Shown here: positions 22,279 to 29,508 of the stretch, one piece after another | Position numbering within the stretch: position 1 is the first letter of the stretch | How the letters are laid out: each line of letters starts with the position of its first letter | From: Peptoniphilus stercorisuis | GTDB lineage: Bacteria; Bacillota; Clostridia; Tissierellales; Peptoniphilaceae | Length of the DNA: 38,293 bases | Direction: 5' to 3' | Assembly: GCF_017874395.1 (NCBI RefSeq) | Contig: NZ_JAGGLJ010000017.1 | Location: 1-38,293, forward strand | Translations under genes and position numbers: made by a program | Notes under the pieces: generated by a model | Told to the model about the DNA's origin: nothing | The model's database searches: none | Seen by the model: only the letters and a program-made list of their open reading frames with translations

Positions 22279-22792
22279 AAATATTAACTCCTAGTTTAGA
22301 TTGAATTGTATAAAGCATTCCATTTTTACTAAGGGCTTTTAAAAATAAAAATGCAATAGTTCCTCCAATTAATGTTGCAAGTACAAAGGATGGAACATAG
22401 AAAAACCAAGTTAGATCTGATTTTCCCCATATTAAAGTCATAACAGGATAAGAAATAACAGATCCAATAAATCCTGTTCCAATAATTTCTCCAATAACTG
22501 CAGCTATTATTTTTCCATTAGAAAGTCTGTAGAATATTCCTGATAAAAATGCTCCAAAGACAGCTCCTGTAAGTGCAAGTGGGGGAATACCCATAAATAT
22601 CATTCTGATAATTCCAATAAGTGTTGCACAAAGAAGGCTATACCAAGGCCCTAAAAAAACTGAACAGGTTATATTAATAAGATGAGCCATAGGACAAAGT
22701 CCCTCTACTCTTAAAATTGGAGAAATAACTACACCCATTGCAACAAGCATTGCAAGAGTTACATTTCTAAGTAATTGCGAATTTTTTTTCAT
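22241..22792 (-). CDS. thiW: Thiazole ECF transporter S-component ThiW
   Basis: Predicted substrate-binding membrane subunit for hydroxyethylthiazole uptake, using a shared ECF module not seen here. It is 183 residues from ATG 22792, which has AGGAGGT at 8 nt; the frame stays open upstream to 22912, but that part is riboswitch leader DNA and is rejected. About five or six hydrophobic helices are seen. The N-terminal R-N-V-T-L-A-M-L-V-A-M-G, then P-M-A-H-L-I-N-I, then G-P-W-Y-S-L-L-C-A, and A-L-T-G-A-V-F-G-A-F-L-S-G match ThiW. Operon position ahead of thiM and behind a TPP riboswitch is diagnostic. Confidence 0.95.
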   Translation of the reverse strand: MKKNSQLLRNVTLAMLVAMGVVISPILRVEGLCPMAHLINITCSVFLGPWYSLLCATLIGIIRMIFMGIPPLALTGAVFGAFLSGIFYRLSNGKIIAAVIGEIIGTGFIGSVISYPVMTLIWGKSDLTWFFYVPSFVLATLIGGTIAFLFLKALSKNGMLYTIQSKLGVNIYAKSKRNIIHEK

Positions 22793-22876
22793 AAAAATAC
22801 CTCCTATAATTTGATCTTTATATAAAGAAAAAAACATAGGTATCCTAAATAGCTTTTCTTCTTCATATAAAGATAT

Positions 22877-22941
22877 AAAAAAGTCGGTCGAAACTTTATA
22901 GTTTCCTCTCACCCTGAAACACAGGTTCCCTCGCTATTTAG
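22877..22941 (-). ncRNA. Second leader element, candidate HMP-PP riboswitch (thiS-motif-like) with embedded terminator
   Basis: On the minus strand a short hairpin CCTG-TGTTT-CAGG leads into GGGTGAGAG, the stem GAAACT-ATAA-AGTTTC, and GACC-GAC, followed by T6 (22882 to 22877). GGT and ACC pair across an internal loop containing GAGAG, so a potential ligand pocket sits inside a terminator-like stem. The TGAGA...GACC arrangement resembles the pyrimidine-binding half of the neighbouring TPP aptamer. An upstream GTTTC (22920-22916) can compete for the same GAAAC, giving an antiterminator. HMP-PP sensors are known as tiny terminator-embedded aptamers near thiamine genes; assignment here rests on context and architecture, not on a consensus match. 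Confidence 0.45.
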
Positions 22942-22991
22942 TTTTTTTAAATAAATAAAGGTGCTCGCCAATATTTACTAGAAGTGGGCAT

Positions 22992-23019
22992 AAAAAAAGG
23001 ACATACATAGAGTATATCC
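22992..23019 (-). terminator. Expression-platform terminator of the TPP riboswitch
   Basis: Minus strand: GGATATAC, loop TCTAT, GTATGTCC (8 bp, one G-T pair) followed by T7. It lies about 20 nt after the aptamer and 200 nt ahead of thiW. Confidence 0.85.
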
Positions 23020-23029
23020 GTAATTTCCA

Positions 23030-23117
23030 AGAAAGAATATATCCCTACGTCGGCATTATCCGAATCAGGTTATGGGTCGAAGTTTAACTTCCTCTCAGCA
23101 ATTGCTCCCCTTCTAGA
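23030..23117 (-). ncRNA. TPP riboswitch (THI element) controlling thiW-thiM-thiE
   Basis: Minus strand shows the TPP aptamer consensus in order: AAGGGGAGC, GCTGAGAGG, a P3 hairpin (GAAGTT/AACTTC), GACCC, ATAACCTGATTCGG, ATAATGCCGACGTAGGGA. The loop CTGAGA binds the pyrimidine ring, and the downstream part holds the pyrophosphate site. With the terminator at 22992-23019 this should switch off transcription when thiamine pyrophosphate is plentiful. The promoter at 23121-23148 would start RNA almost exactly at the aptamer. Confidence 0.97.
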
Positions 23118-23120
23118 AAT

Positions 23121-23148
23121 ATTATAGCATAAATTTTAATAAAGTAAA
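23121..23148 (-). promoter_or_regulatory. Promoter of the thi operon
   Basis: Minus strand: perfect TATAAT (23121-23126) preceded by TGC (extended -10), with TTTACT 16 bp upstream (23143-23148). It is placed directly ahead of the TPP aptamer. Confidence 0.6.
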
Positions 23149-23440
23149 ATAAATATAATAGTGTATGAGGAAATGGTTTTCTAGACTATAAAATAATAGA
23201 CTAAAAATCTTATATATATTTGAGAAAATAATTTAAAAAAAAATATATAAAATTAATATTTAGAAAGAATTTTTTGAAAAATAAATTAAAAATTTGGGTA
23301 AATTATAGATAATTAATTAGTTTTTAATTATAATTTTGAATTTAAAAGAGAAAAAAGATTAAGTTATTCTAAAATAGAAAACTTTAACCATTTCGTAATT
23401 AGGAAAATGTTATATTAGGTGGTAAAATAAATATAGAGAG
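23149..23440. other. AT-rich intergenic stretch without a visible gene
   Basis: About 290 bp between the divergent thi promoter and the lipoprotein gene. I see no open frame with a ribosome-binding site, no strong hairpin and no repeat beyond TAGACTA written twice (near 23194 and 23209). A TATAAT at 23441-23446 without a clear -35 is a weak candidate -10 for the lipoprotein gene. Confidence 0.6.
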
Positions 23441-23481
23441 TATAATTTATTTTGTAGGGAAATTTTGTGAGGCGGAGGTTT

Positions 23482-24324
23482 ATGAAAAAAAGAAGCTTAT
23501 TAAGTATTATATTATTATCTTTAATATTAACTTCTTGTAGTAATGCTATTGAGAATAAAGAATTCCAAGAAGGATTAAATCTTATGGAAAATTCAAAATA
23601 TGAAGAGGCAATAGAGTCTTTTAATTTGGCTAAGGAAAGTGGATATGAAAATATATCTGAAATAGATCAAATTATAAAAACTATTAAAAGGTATAATATT
23701 GCAAAAAATAGCTTTGATAAGGGATATTATGATTATTCTGAAAAACTTCTAAATGAAATATATGATTATGAAAATCTTCCTATAAAAGATGATATAGATA
23801 ATTTGAAAAATGAAATATCAGATTTACATAAGAAAAATGAAAATATTGCTTTAGAAAAAAAGCTTGAAGAAGAAAAGAAAATAAAAGAAGAAAAATCTAT
23901 TGCAGCTAAAAAAGAAATAGAAGAAAAAAAGAACAAGATAAAAGAAAAAGGTAAAGACATTGTAAGAAATAAGATTTCAGAAAAAAACAATGAAAAAATA
24001 GAAGATAGTAAAGAAAATAATACTAAAAACTCTAAAGAAAACAACAAAGAAAATAAGAAAGAGAACAACTTGGAAAATAGGAATAAAGAGGATATTATTG
24101 GTGAAAAATCAAAGGTATTAAGTGTAGAAGATGCGAAGTTGAAATTAAATAATTACATAGGAATATCTGATGAAAAAGCATATATTGTACATAATACTAA
24201 AGGTGATGCAATAAAAGATGATGAAAAATGGTACTTTTTTGAGATTAGATATAGAGATAATGATGAAGTAGATAATTGGTATTTTGTAAGTTCAAAAACT
24301 GGAGAAATAACTTTAGAGATTTAA
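23482..24324 (+). CDS. Lipoprotein with repeat-like helical region, charged linker and PepSY-like C-terminus
   Basis: Surface-anchored protein of unknown role. It is 280 residues from ATG 23482 (GGCGGAGG upstream; an in-frame GTG at 23467 precedes that site). The signal peptide ends L-T-S-C, with Cys19 as the lipid site. Residues about 25-115 look TPR-like (F-Q-E-G-L-N-L-M-E-N-S-K-Y-E-E-A-I-E-S-F, then F-D-K-G-Y-Y-D-Y-S-E-K-L-L). Next comes a very charged Lys/Glu/Asn coiled-coil and low-complexity linker (about 115-205). The end (about 213-280: S-V-E-D-A-K-L-K-L, W-Y-F-F-E-I-R-Y, W-Y-F-V-S-S-K-T-G-E-I) resembles a PepSY-type domain. It stands alone with its own terminator. The domain calls are by pattern only. 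Confidence 0.7.
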   Translation: MKKRSLLSIILLSLILTSCSNAIENKEFQEGLNLMENSKYEEAIESFNLAKESGYENISEIDQIIKTIKRYNIAKNSFDKGYYDYSEKLLNEIYDYENLPIKDDIDNLKNEISDLHKKNENIALEKKLEEEKKIKEEKSIAAKKEIEEKKNKIKEKGKDIVRNKISEKNNEKIEDSKENNTKNSKENNKENKKENNLENRNKEDIIGEKSKVLSVEDAKLKLNNYIGISDEKAYIVHNTKGDAIKDDEKWYFFEIRYRDNDEVDNWYFVSSKTGEITLEI

Positions 24325-24347
24325 GAGCCCAAGGGGGCTCTTTTTAT
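24323..24347 (+). terminator. Terminator after the lipoprotein gene
   Basis: Stem AGAGCCC / GGGCTCT with an AAGG loop, followed by TTTTATATA; unusually GC-rich for this region. Confidence 0.85.
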
Positions 24348-24426
24348 ATATAGAAAAAAATTAAAACTTTCTTAATAAAAATTTAATATACTTATTTTAT
24401 AATTAAATGAAAAGAAAGGAGAATTT

Positions 24427-25137
24427 ATGAGTTCAATATTTTTAAAAACTACAATGATGATTCTTATGGTATTAGATCATATTTCATATTTTATATCACC
24501 AGAAATGTCCTCAGTATTTCATTTAATTACAAGGCCTGTAGCTCCAGTATTTGCATATTTATCAGTAGAGGGATATCTTCATACTAAGAATATTAAAAAG
24601 TACTTATTTAGGCTTTATGTAGCGGCTTTTATTATATTTATTGGAAATTTTTTATTAAATAATTTTGTAATTGAAAATGAACTATATTATGTTCACAACA
24701 ATATAGTGATGACTCTTGCCTTAGGTGTAAGTGCATTATATTTATATGACAATATATGTATAAATAAATTATTAAATATTTTTCTATTAACTATAATCTT
24801 AATTTTGTCATTATTTACAGAAGGTGGAATTATTATAGTTCCCTTTATGTTAATATCTTATATATTTAGAAATAATAATAAAAAAAGAAATATGATATTA
24901 ATTGCAATTACAGCTTTTTTACTTCCAACAGCCTTAGTTTCCTATGATTCAATTAAAGAAACACTAGATATGTTTTTTATGAATTCAGATATCTTAGCAC
25001 CAATAGCAGGACTACCTTTTATATATTTATATAATGGGAAAAAGGGAAGTGATTCGAAGTTTTTTAAATATATTTTTTATGTATTTTATCCAATGCATCT
25101 TTGGATTATAGCTATTGTTGCAGATAAATTAATATAA
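24427..25137 (+). CDS. TraX-family membrane protein
   Basis: Polytopic membrane protein of the TraX family, named for the F-pilin acetylase but widespread as a chromosomal gene of unknown acyl-transfer role in Firmicutes. The 236-residue protein has seven or more hydrophobic segments. The signature start is here (K-x-T-M-M-I-L-M-V-L-D-H-I-S-Y, residues 7-21), as well as R-P-V-A-P-V-F-A-Y-L-S-V-E-G-Y-x-H-T near 38-55 and the closing F-Y-V-F-Y-P-M-H-L-W near 218-227. The two His-containing motifs correspond to acyltransferase-type residues. AAGGAG precedes the ATG. No conjugation gene is near, so pilin modification is unlikely here. Confidence 0.88.
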   Translation: MSSIFLKTTMMILMVLDHISYFISPEMSSVFHLITRPVAPVFAYLSVEGYLHTKNIKKYLFRLYVAAFIIFIGNFLLNNFVIENELYYVHNNIVMTLALGVSALYLYDNICINKLLNIFLLTIILILSLFTEGGIIIVPFMLISYIFRNNNKKRNMILIAITAFLLPTALVSYDSIKETLDMFFMNSDILAPIAGLPFIYLYNGKKGSDSKFFKYIFYVFYPMHLWIIAIVADKLI

Positions 25138-25139
25138 AA

Positions 25140-25170
25140 ATAAGACTGCTTAAACAGTCTTATCTTTTTC
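25140..25170. terminator. Bidirectional terminator between traX-like and metallopeptidase genes
   Basis: Nine-bp stem ATAAGACTG / CAGTCTTAT with a CTTAAA loop, then CTTTTTC on the plus strand and a T-run on the minus strand. Confidence 0.8.
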
Positions 25171-26400
25171 TATAATAAAGTTTCTTAAATTTACAAGTTC
25201 TTCATAATTATATAAAAATTTAATTTTTTCTGATTTTATAGAATTGTCTTTAGGCTTATCTTCTATTACAAAATACATAAAAGTTTCAGCTAAATCTTCA
25301 ACTGGATTTGTAGCTGCATAATCTGATACAAATTCATTTTCATGCTCTAGATAAAAATCATATATTAATTCTTGCTTTTCTTCCTCAGATAGATAATCTC
25401 TTTGTGTTTTATCTAAATAATTTCTGTGATTCTTCCAAAATTTATTATAAAAAACATTTAAATAAGAGTCTTTTTTAAGACTACCTTCATCTATTGTATA
25501 AGTTTCTGCATATTGATTTAAATCATCTTCTATTTGAGTATTATTAAGACTTATAAGATGCATAAACTCATGAATTAAAGTATTTCTAAACTCAGTATTA
25601 AAATTGCCTTTATAATCGATTGAATCTCTTAAATCAACTGCTATAATCCATTTGTTTAATATTTCTTCATCATTGATTACATAGGCAAGTGTATCTTCGT
25701 AGCCATCTGTATAGATTTCTAGCTTTGATATAAAATCAATATAATCTTTTGGGATTATAGTTTTAATATAGCTCCAGATTTTTTCATATAAAATAATATC
25801 AGATTTATTTTCAATGTTTTTTGTAATATTTAGTTCCTTATTTTCAATACCTATTAAATTAAATTTAACATTGTTTTCTTCAAGGCTATTATCTATAAAG
25901 TAAGGATCTACATTATTTTTAATAAGTAATTTGCCTCTTTCTTCTTCTAAAATTTTAATTTTATCTTTATAATCATATAAATTTTCAATAACTTTTGAAT
26001 TATTTAATTTATCAATTTTTTCATTTAGAGAATTTATATCTTCTGAAATACTTAATGCTTTTTCATAGTCGTTTTTATTAAAATTCTTTTTATTTTCTTC
26101 TAAATACTCCTTATAATCGGTGTAAGGAAGAGAAATATTAGCATTTTTAATTTCATTATTTAATTCTTCTATTAATTCATAGTATTTATTTATATTTTTT
26201 CTATTTATTTTAAGATTATTAATTTCATTTACTTTTTCATTTAATTTATCTATGTCTTTATTATTTAGTTTATTATAATCAATACCAAGATAAGTTTTTA
26301 AATCAATATTATTTTCATAATCAAGTGGTGCATAGTCATAGATAAACTTTGATATAAAAAAACCTAGAATTAAAAGTAATATAAAATATCTTTTTTTCAA
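25150..26400 (-). CDS. Secreted/membrane-anchored zinc metallopeptidase with coiled-coil stalk
   Basis: The 416-residue protein has an N-terminal signal or anchor (about residues 4-22), a Lys/Asn/Glu-rich coiled-coil region (about 40-165) and a C-terminal peptidase domain. The zinc motif H277-E-F-M-H281 is followed about 90 residues later by E-D-L-A-E-T-F with Glu372, a likely third ligand in gluzincin style. Y-T-D-G-Y-E-D-T-L-A-Y (about 230-240) is shared with the paralog downstream. The E-x-x-A-E-x-F pattern recalls anthrax lethal factor and Pro-Pro endopeptidase (M34-type) enzymes, but I cannot place it in a named family. It lacks a Cys lipobox. It probably acts outside the cell. Its 3' end overlaps the terminator it shares with the convergent gene, and a run of T precedes it on the coding strand. 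Confidence 0.75.
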   Translation of the reverse strand: MKKRYFILLLILGFFISKFIYDYAPLDYENNIDLKTYLGIDYNKLNNKDIDKLNEKVNEINNLKINRKNINKYYELIEELNNEIKNANISLPYTDYKEYLEENKKNFNKNDYEKALSISEDINSLNEKIDKLNNSKVIENLYDYKDKIKILEEERGKLLIKNNVDPYFIDNSLEENNVKFNLIGIENKELNITKNIENKSDIILYEKIWSYIKTIIPKDYIDFISKLEIYTDGYEDTLAYVINDEEILNKWIIAVDLRDSIDYKGNFNTEFRNTLIHEFMHLISLNNTQIEDDLNQYAETYTIDEGSLKKDSYLNVFYNKFWKNHRNYLDKTQRDYLSEEEKQELIYDFYLEHENEFVSDYAATNPVEDLAETFMYFVIEDKPKDNSIKSEKIKFLYNYEELVNLRNFIIEKDKTV

Positions 26401-26450
26401 AAAATCACATCCTTTAATTTAATTATTTAATTATAAAAGATAAAAGTTAA

Positions 26451-26473
26451 AAAGACTACTATAAAGTAGTCTT
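26451..26473 (-). terminator. Terminator between the two metallopeptidase genes
   Basis: Stem AAGACTACT / AGTAGTCTT with a four-base loop; the minus strand then reads TTTTAACTTTT. It overlaps the stop codon of the upstream gene (26459). Confidence 0.75.
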
Positions 26474-27322
26474 ACAATTATTTAATATAAAATTTTTAAT
26501 ATCAATAAGCTCTGTATAAGTATATAAAAATCTAATTTTTTGAGATTTAATACTATTGTCTAGAGGAATATCGCTTTTTATAAAATATATAAAAGTTTCT
26601 GCTATATCTTCAACAGGATTTGAAGAAGCATATTTAGTTATAAATTCATCTTTATTTAGTGAATAAAAGTTATTTGTTAAAATATTGTATTCTTCAGAAT
26701 AGGGTTTAATAGATTCTTCTTTTTTTACATAATCCTCATGCTTAGACCAAAATCTATTGTAAAAATCATTTAATATAGCATCTTCTTTTAGTTTGCCCTC
26801 TGCAATAGTATAGGTTTTAGAAGTATTAGAATTATCCATTTGAGAATTATTTAAAGTTATAATATGCATAAATTCATGCATTATAGTTTCTTTTATTCTT
26901 TCGTTTAAAACTCCATCATTTTTAAAAGAATCATTAATATCTACACATATCATCCATTTATTATCTCTATTAATATCACTTGTAACATAGGCAAGAGTAT
27001 TTTCGTAACCATCAGTATAGAGCTCAAACTTTGAGATATAGTTTAAGTATTTAGATGGAACAATTTCTTTTATACATTTCCAAATATCAAAACATTTATT
27101 CATATCATTAGATGAATTATGTGAAAAAATTTCTTCGTTTTTAACTTCTAGTTCATGAAATACTTTTTCTCCTAAATCTACAGAAGAACTTGCTATATTA
27201 TAATAATTTTTATTTTCTAAAATATTATTAAAATCATTACTGTAAATTTTAGTATTTATAAAAAAGTTAAGTATTATAAATAAAAATATTAATTTTTTTG
27301 TTATTATTTTTCTTATTCTCAT
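26459..27322 (-). CDS. Secreted zinc metallopeptidase, short paralog
   Basis: It is 287 residues from ATG 27322 (AAGGTGG upstream; a GTG nine bases earlier is in frame but overlaps the ribosome-binding site). A signal peptide or anchor lies at about residues 9-25. The peptidase domain has Y-T-D-G-Y-E-N-T-L-A-Y (102-112), H149-E-F-M-H153 and E-D-I-A-E-T-F with Glu242. The whole C-terminal half aligns with the 416-residue protein at 25150-26400 (for example D-N-S-I-K-S-x-K-I-x-F-L-Y), but the coiled-coil stalk is missing. This indicates tandem duplication with loss or gain of the stalk. It is transcribed ahead of the longer copy, with a terminator between them. The substrate is unknown. Confidence 0.75.
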   Translation of the reverse strand: MRIRKIITKKLIFLFIILNFFINTKIYSNDFNNILENKNYYNIASSSVDLGEKVFHELEVKNEEIFSHNSSNDMNKCFDIWKCIKEIVPSKYLNYISKFELYTDGYENTLAYVTSDINRDNKWMICVDINDSFKNDGVLNERIKETIMHEFMHIITLNNSQMDNSNTSKTYTIAEGKLKEDAILNDFYNRFWSKHEDYVKKEESIKPYSEEYNILTNNFYSLNKDEFITKYASSNPVEDIAETFIYFIKSDIPLDNSIKSQKIRFLYTYTELIDIKNFILNNCKTTL

Positions 27323-27417
27323 AGGCACCACCTTTAAAGTAAAACTGTTTTTAAATTAAACAATATTTTAATGTTAAAAAAATACCCAGTGAAAATAAAA
27401 AATAATCAGTTTTAAAT

Positions 27418-27446
27418 AAAAAAAAGACTGCTTTTAGCAGCCTTTT
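27418..27446 (-). terminator. Terminator of the DUF2207 unit
   Basis: Minus strand: AAAAGGCTGC, short loop, GCAGTCTTTT extended into T8. It overlaps the stop codon of the 79-residue gene. Confidence 0.8.
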
Positions 27447-27673
27447 CTCATTATTGAATAAATATTTATTCCTTTTTCAGTTAATTTTCCAGTAATAATT
27501 CTAATATTGTCATAATTTAAAACTGCACTAAATCCAAGTTTTGTAAATTCAATATTAGAAAGAAAATCAAAACTTTTAATAAATTCTTGAATTTCAGGAT
27601 CCATTGATCTATCAATTCCAAAACTAACTAAAAAATTTTCATTATCTCCATTTTTAAATATATTATTTTCCAT
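27434..27673 (-). CDS. Small protein of unknown function downstream of the DUF2207 gene
   Basis: A 79-residue protein with no signal and no membrane segment. Alternating hydrophobic strands (S-N-I-E-F-T-K-L-G-F-S-A-V-L-N-Y, then N-I-R-I-I-T-G-K-L, then G-I-N-I-Y-S-I-M) suggest a small alpha-beta domain, perhaps ACT-like, but this is a guess. The start follows a weak AGGAGAA-type site 11 nt after the DUF2207 stop, so the two are co-transcribed. It ends at the operon terminator. Confidence 0.6.
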   Translation of the reverse strand: MENNIFKNGDNENFLVSFGIDRSMDPEIQEFIKSFDFLSNIEFTKLGFSAVLNYDNIRIITGKLTEKGINIYSIMRKGC

Positions 27674-27684
27674 ATTTTCTCCTA

Positions 27685-29373
27685 TTAAAATCCTCCAGCA
27701 GATCCTCCACCAGTAGATCCTGTTCCTCCAGATGAGATTCCACCACCAAAGGAAGTAACACCTGATTCATTTCCTACAAAACTTCTATTCATCTCTTTTT
27801 GCATATTACTATTATTTGTTCCAATCCAATAAAGTGGTATAAATAATGCAGTATTAATATTAAATTCATCTTTAAGATAGTTTATTCTTTCAAAGGTTAA
27901 TCCAAAAGCTATTGAATATATTATTAATTTTTCTTTTTCTATTTCACTATAATTTTCAAAGTTTTTTTCTTTAGATAATTTTTTATATATCTCTTTATAA
28001 TAGCTTGATTGTTCTTTTCCAAGAGCTGGTTGAGTTGATAATAGCTTTATAGAAATATAGAAAACTAAAACACTTAATAAAATCACTAATAATCCAAGTA
28101 AATTTCCAAAAATAATTCCAACTATACCTAATACTAGAAATAGTATTGAAAGAAGTAAGGAAATTATTCCCACTACGACATTTGTATAATTTGTAGATTT
28201 AAGCCCTTTATTAATTAAGTCTTTATTTAATTCATCTAAATATTTTGCGAATTTTTTATTATAATCAGATGAAGAGTCTTTTCTATATTCATTTAGATCC
28301 TTTGATGAAAAAGTATCACGTTTATCAAATAACATATTATATAAATATTTTTCAGAATTTGTCAATTCATTAATATCTTTATTTGTTTTTTTATAAATAT
28401 AGTTATTTCTTTTTTTCTTTTTCTTCTTTGTAATATATTCTTTTTCATATATATTTAAATATCCTTCTCTTTCAAAGTTTAAAAGAGTCGCTAAAATAAA
28501 ATTATAAGAATTGTTATTTCCAAGAATTAAAGAAGACGCTTCAGCAGGTGATAATTTCATAATATGACCTAGAGTATTATCATCTGATTTTTGACTTTTA
28601 GATTTTTTATAAAATATACTAATTATTAATGTAAAAGCAACTATTATTGAAGTTGTTATTTTGTTTATAGGATTTGTATTAAAACCATTTTCATTAAAAT
28701 TTTCTAAATCTGATAAAGAAAGATCTCTTTCATTTGTAGAGTATTTTATAGATTCTAGAGGGATTTGTGTATTAATTGACAAATAATCTCCATCTTCTAA
28801 ATCATGAGCTAATAGTGTAATAGTGTTTTTATCTTTTATTAGTTCACTATTTTTTGCATCAGCTTTTACTTTTAGATTTTCAAAATTAATGTCTTTTGCC
28901 TCTATTGTTCCCTTGAAATTTTTAATTGGTGTGTCAATTTTTGACATGAAATTATAAGAAATAAATCCAGTGTCATTTCCTTTAATAGCAGCATTATTTA
29001 AAGTATAAGATATCTTAACATTAACTTTTTCATTCCAAGGTATAAATATTTTAATTTTTAAATTATTATCTATATCCTCTAGAGAATACTTATATAAATC
29101 TCCATTTTGTGCCTTATTATCAAGTTTAAAAGTCTTATTATTAGAACTTATTTTAAGATTTGTAATTCCATCAGACTGAGCATAATATATAGTTCTATAT
29201 ACACCATTCATATTAGTATCAGAGATTAGGCTTAAATTTTCTTCGATTTCATAATCTCCATTTTCTTCAAGTTGTAATTTAGTATTTAAATTTTCAATTT
29301 CAACAGATTTTCCAAAGACAATATTTGGAATAAATATTAATATTAAAAAAAGAATAATACTTCGTTTTTTCAT
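27685..29373 (-). CDS. DUF2207 domain membrane protein
   Basis: The 562-residue protein has a signal peptide (about residues 1-21), an extracytoplasmic beta-rich DUF2207 domain (about 25-215: E-I-E-N-L-N-T-K-L-Q-L-E-E-N-G-D-Y-x-I-E-E, G-V-Y-R-T-I, then W-N-E-K-V-N), a membrane helix near 240, and a cytoplasmic part with L-S-P-A-E-A-S-x-L. A pair of membrane helices near 395-435 follows, and the tail is rich in Gly and Ser (S-S-G-G-T-G-S-T-G-G-G-S-A-G-G-F). This layout is standard for DUF2207 proteins, whose function is unknown. AGGAGG precedes the ATG. It is divergent from trxB and followed by the 79-residue gene. Confidence 0.88.
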   Translation of the reverse strand: MKKRSIILFLILIFIPNIVFGKSVEIENLNTKLQLEENGDYEIEENLSLISDTNMNGVYRTIYYAQSDGITNLKISSNNKTFKLDNKAQNGDLYKYSLEDIDNNLKIKIFIPWNEKVNVKISYTLNNAAIKGNDTGFISYNFMSKIDTPIKNFKGTIEAKDINFENLKVKADAKNSELIKDKNTITLLAHDLEDGDYLSINTQIPLESIKYSTNERDLSLSDLENFNENGFNTNPINKITTSIIVAFTLIISIFYKKSKSQKSDDNTLGHIMKLSPAEASSLILGNNNSYNFILATLLNFEREGYLNIYEKEYITKKKKKKRNNYIYKKTNKDINELTNSEKYLYNMLFDKRDTFSSKDLNEYRKDSSSDYNKKFAKYLDELNKDLINKGLKSTNYTNVVVGIISLLLSILFLVLGIVGIIFGNLLGLLVILLSVLVFYISIKLLSTQPALGKEQSSYYKEIYKKLSKEKNFENYSEIEKEKLIIYSIAFGLTFERINYLKDEFNINTALFIPLYWIGTNNSNMQKEMNRSFVGNESGVTSFGGGISSGGTGSTGGGSAGGF

Positions 29374-29400
29374 AGGAGCCTCCTTTAATTTAATAAAATA

Positions 29401-29409
29401 ATTATAACA
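29401..29409 (-). promoter_or_regulatory. Extended -10 promoter of the DUF2207 unit
   Basis: Minus strand TGTTATAAT, a perfect TGnTATAAT element, 28 bp from the start codon; no clear -35. Confidence 0.5.
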
Positions 29410-29444
29410 TATTTTGTATTTAAAAATTTTGGGTATAATGTAAT

Positions 29445-29453
29445 TGGTATAAT
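29445..29453 (+). promoter_or_regulatory. Extended -10 promoter of trxB
   Basis: TGGTATAAT (TGnTATAAT) 56 bp ahead of the trxB start, with a second TATAAT at 29434-29439. No good -35 is visible for either. Confidence 0.5.
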
Positions 29454-29508
29454 TAAGATTAAAATGATAGAATCTGAAATGTTTATATAGATAATAGGAG
29501 GAATAGAA

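Noticed and set aside
22836-22860. A third terminator in the thi leader (TAGG-ATA-CCTA followed by TG and T7 on the minus strand)
   Set aside because: The stem is only four base pairs and two bases separate it from the T-run. The flanking GCTATTTAG is better explained as a long-range partner of CTAAATAGC upstream.
22793-22912. An N-terminal extension of ThiW from an upstream in-frame start at 22912
   Set aside because: The extension overlaps the second riboswitch-like element, has no ribosome-binding site, and the AGGAGGT at 22792 plus homology place the start there.
23766-24068. An antisense frame rich in Ser and Phe opposite the lipoprotein linker
   Set aside because: It is the mirror of the Lys/Glu-rich low-complexity linker and not an independent gene.
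24427-25137. TraX-like gene as a sign of a conjugative element
   Set aside because: No relaxase, type IV secretion or integrase genes surround it, and chromosomal TraX-family genes are common in Firmicutes.
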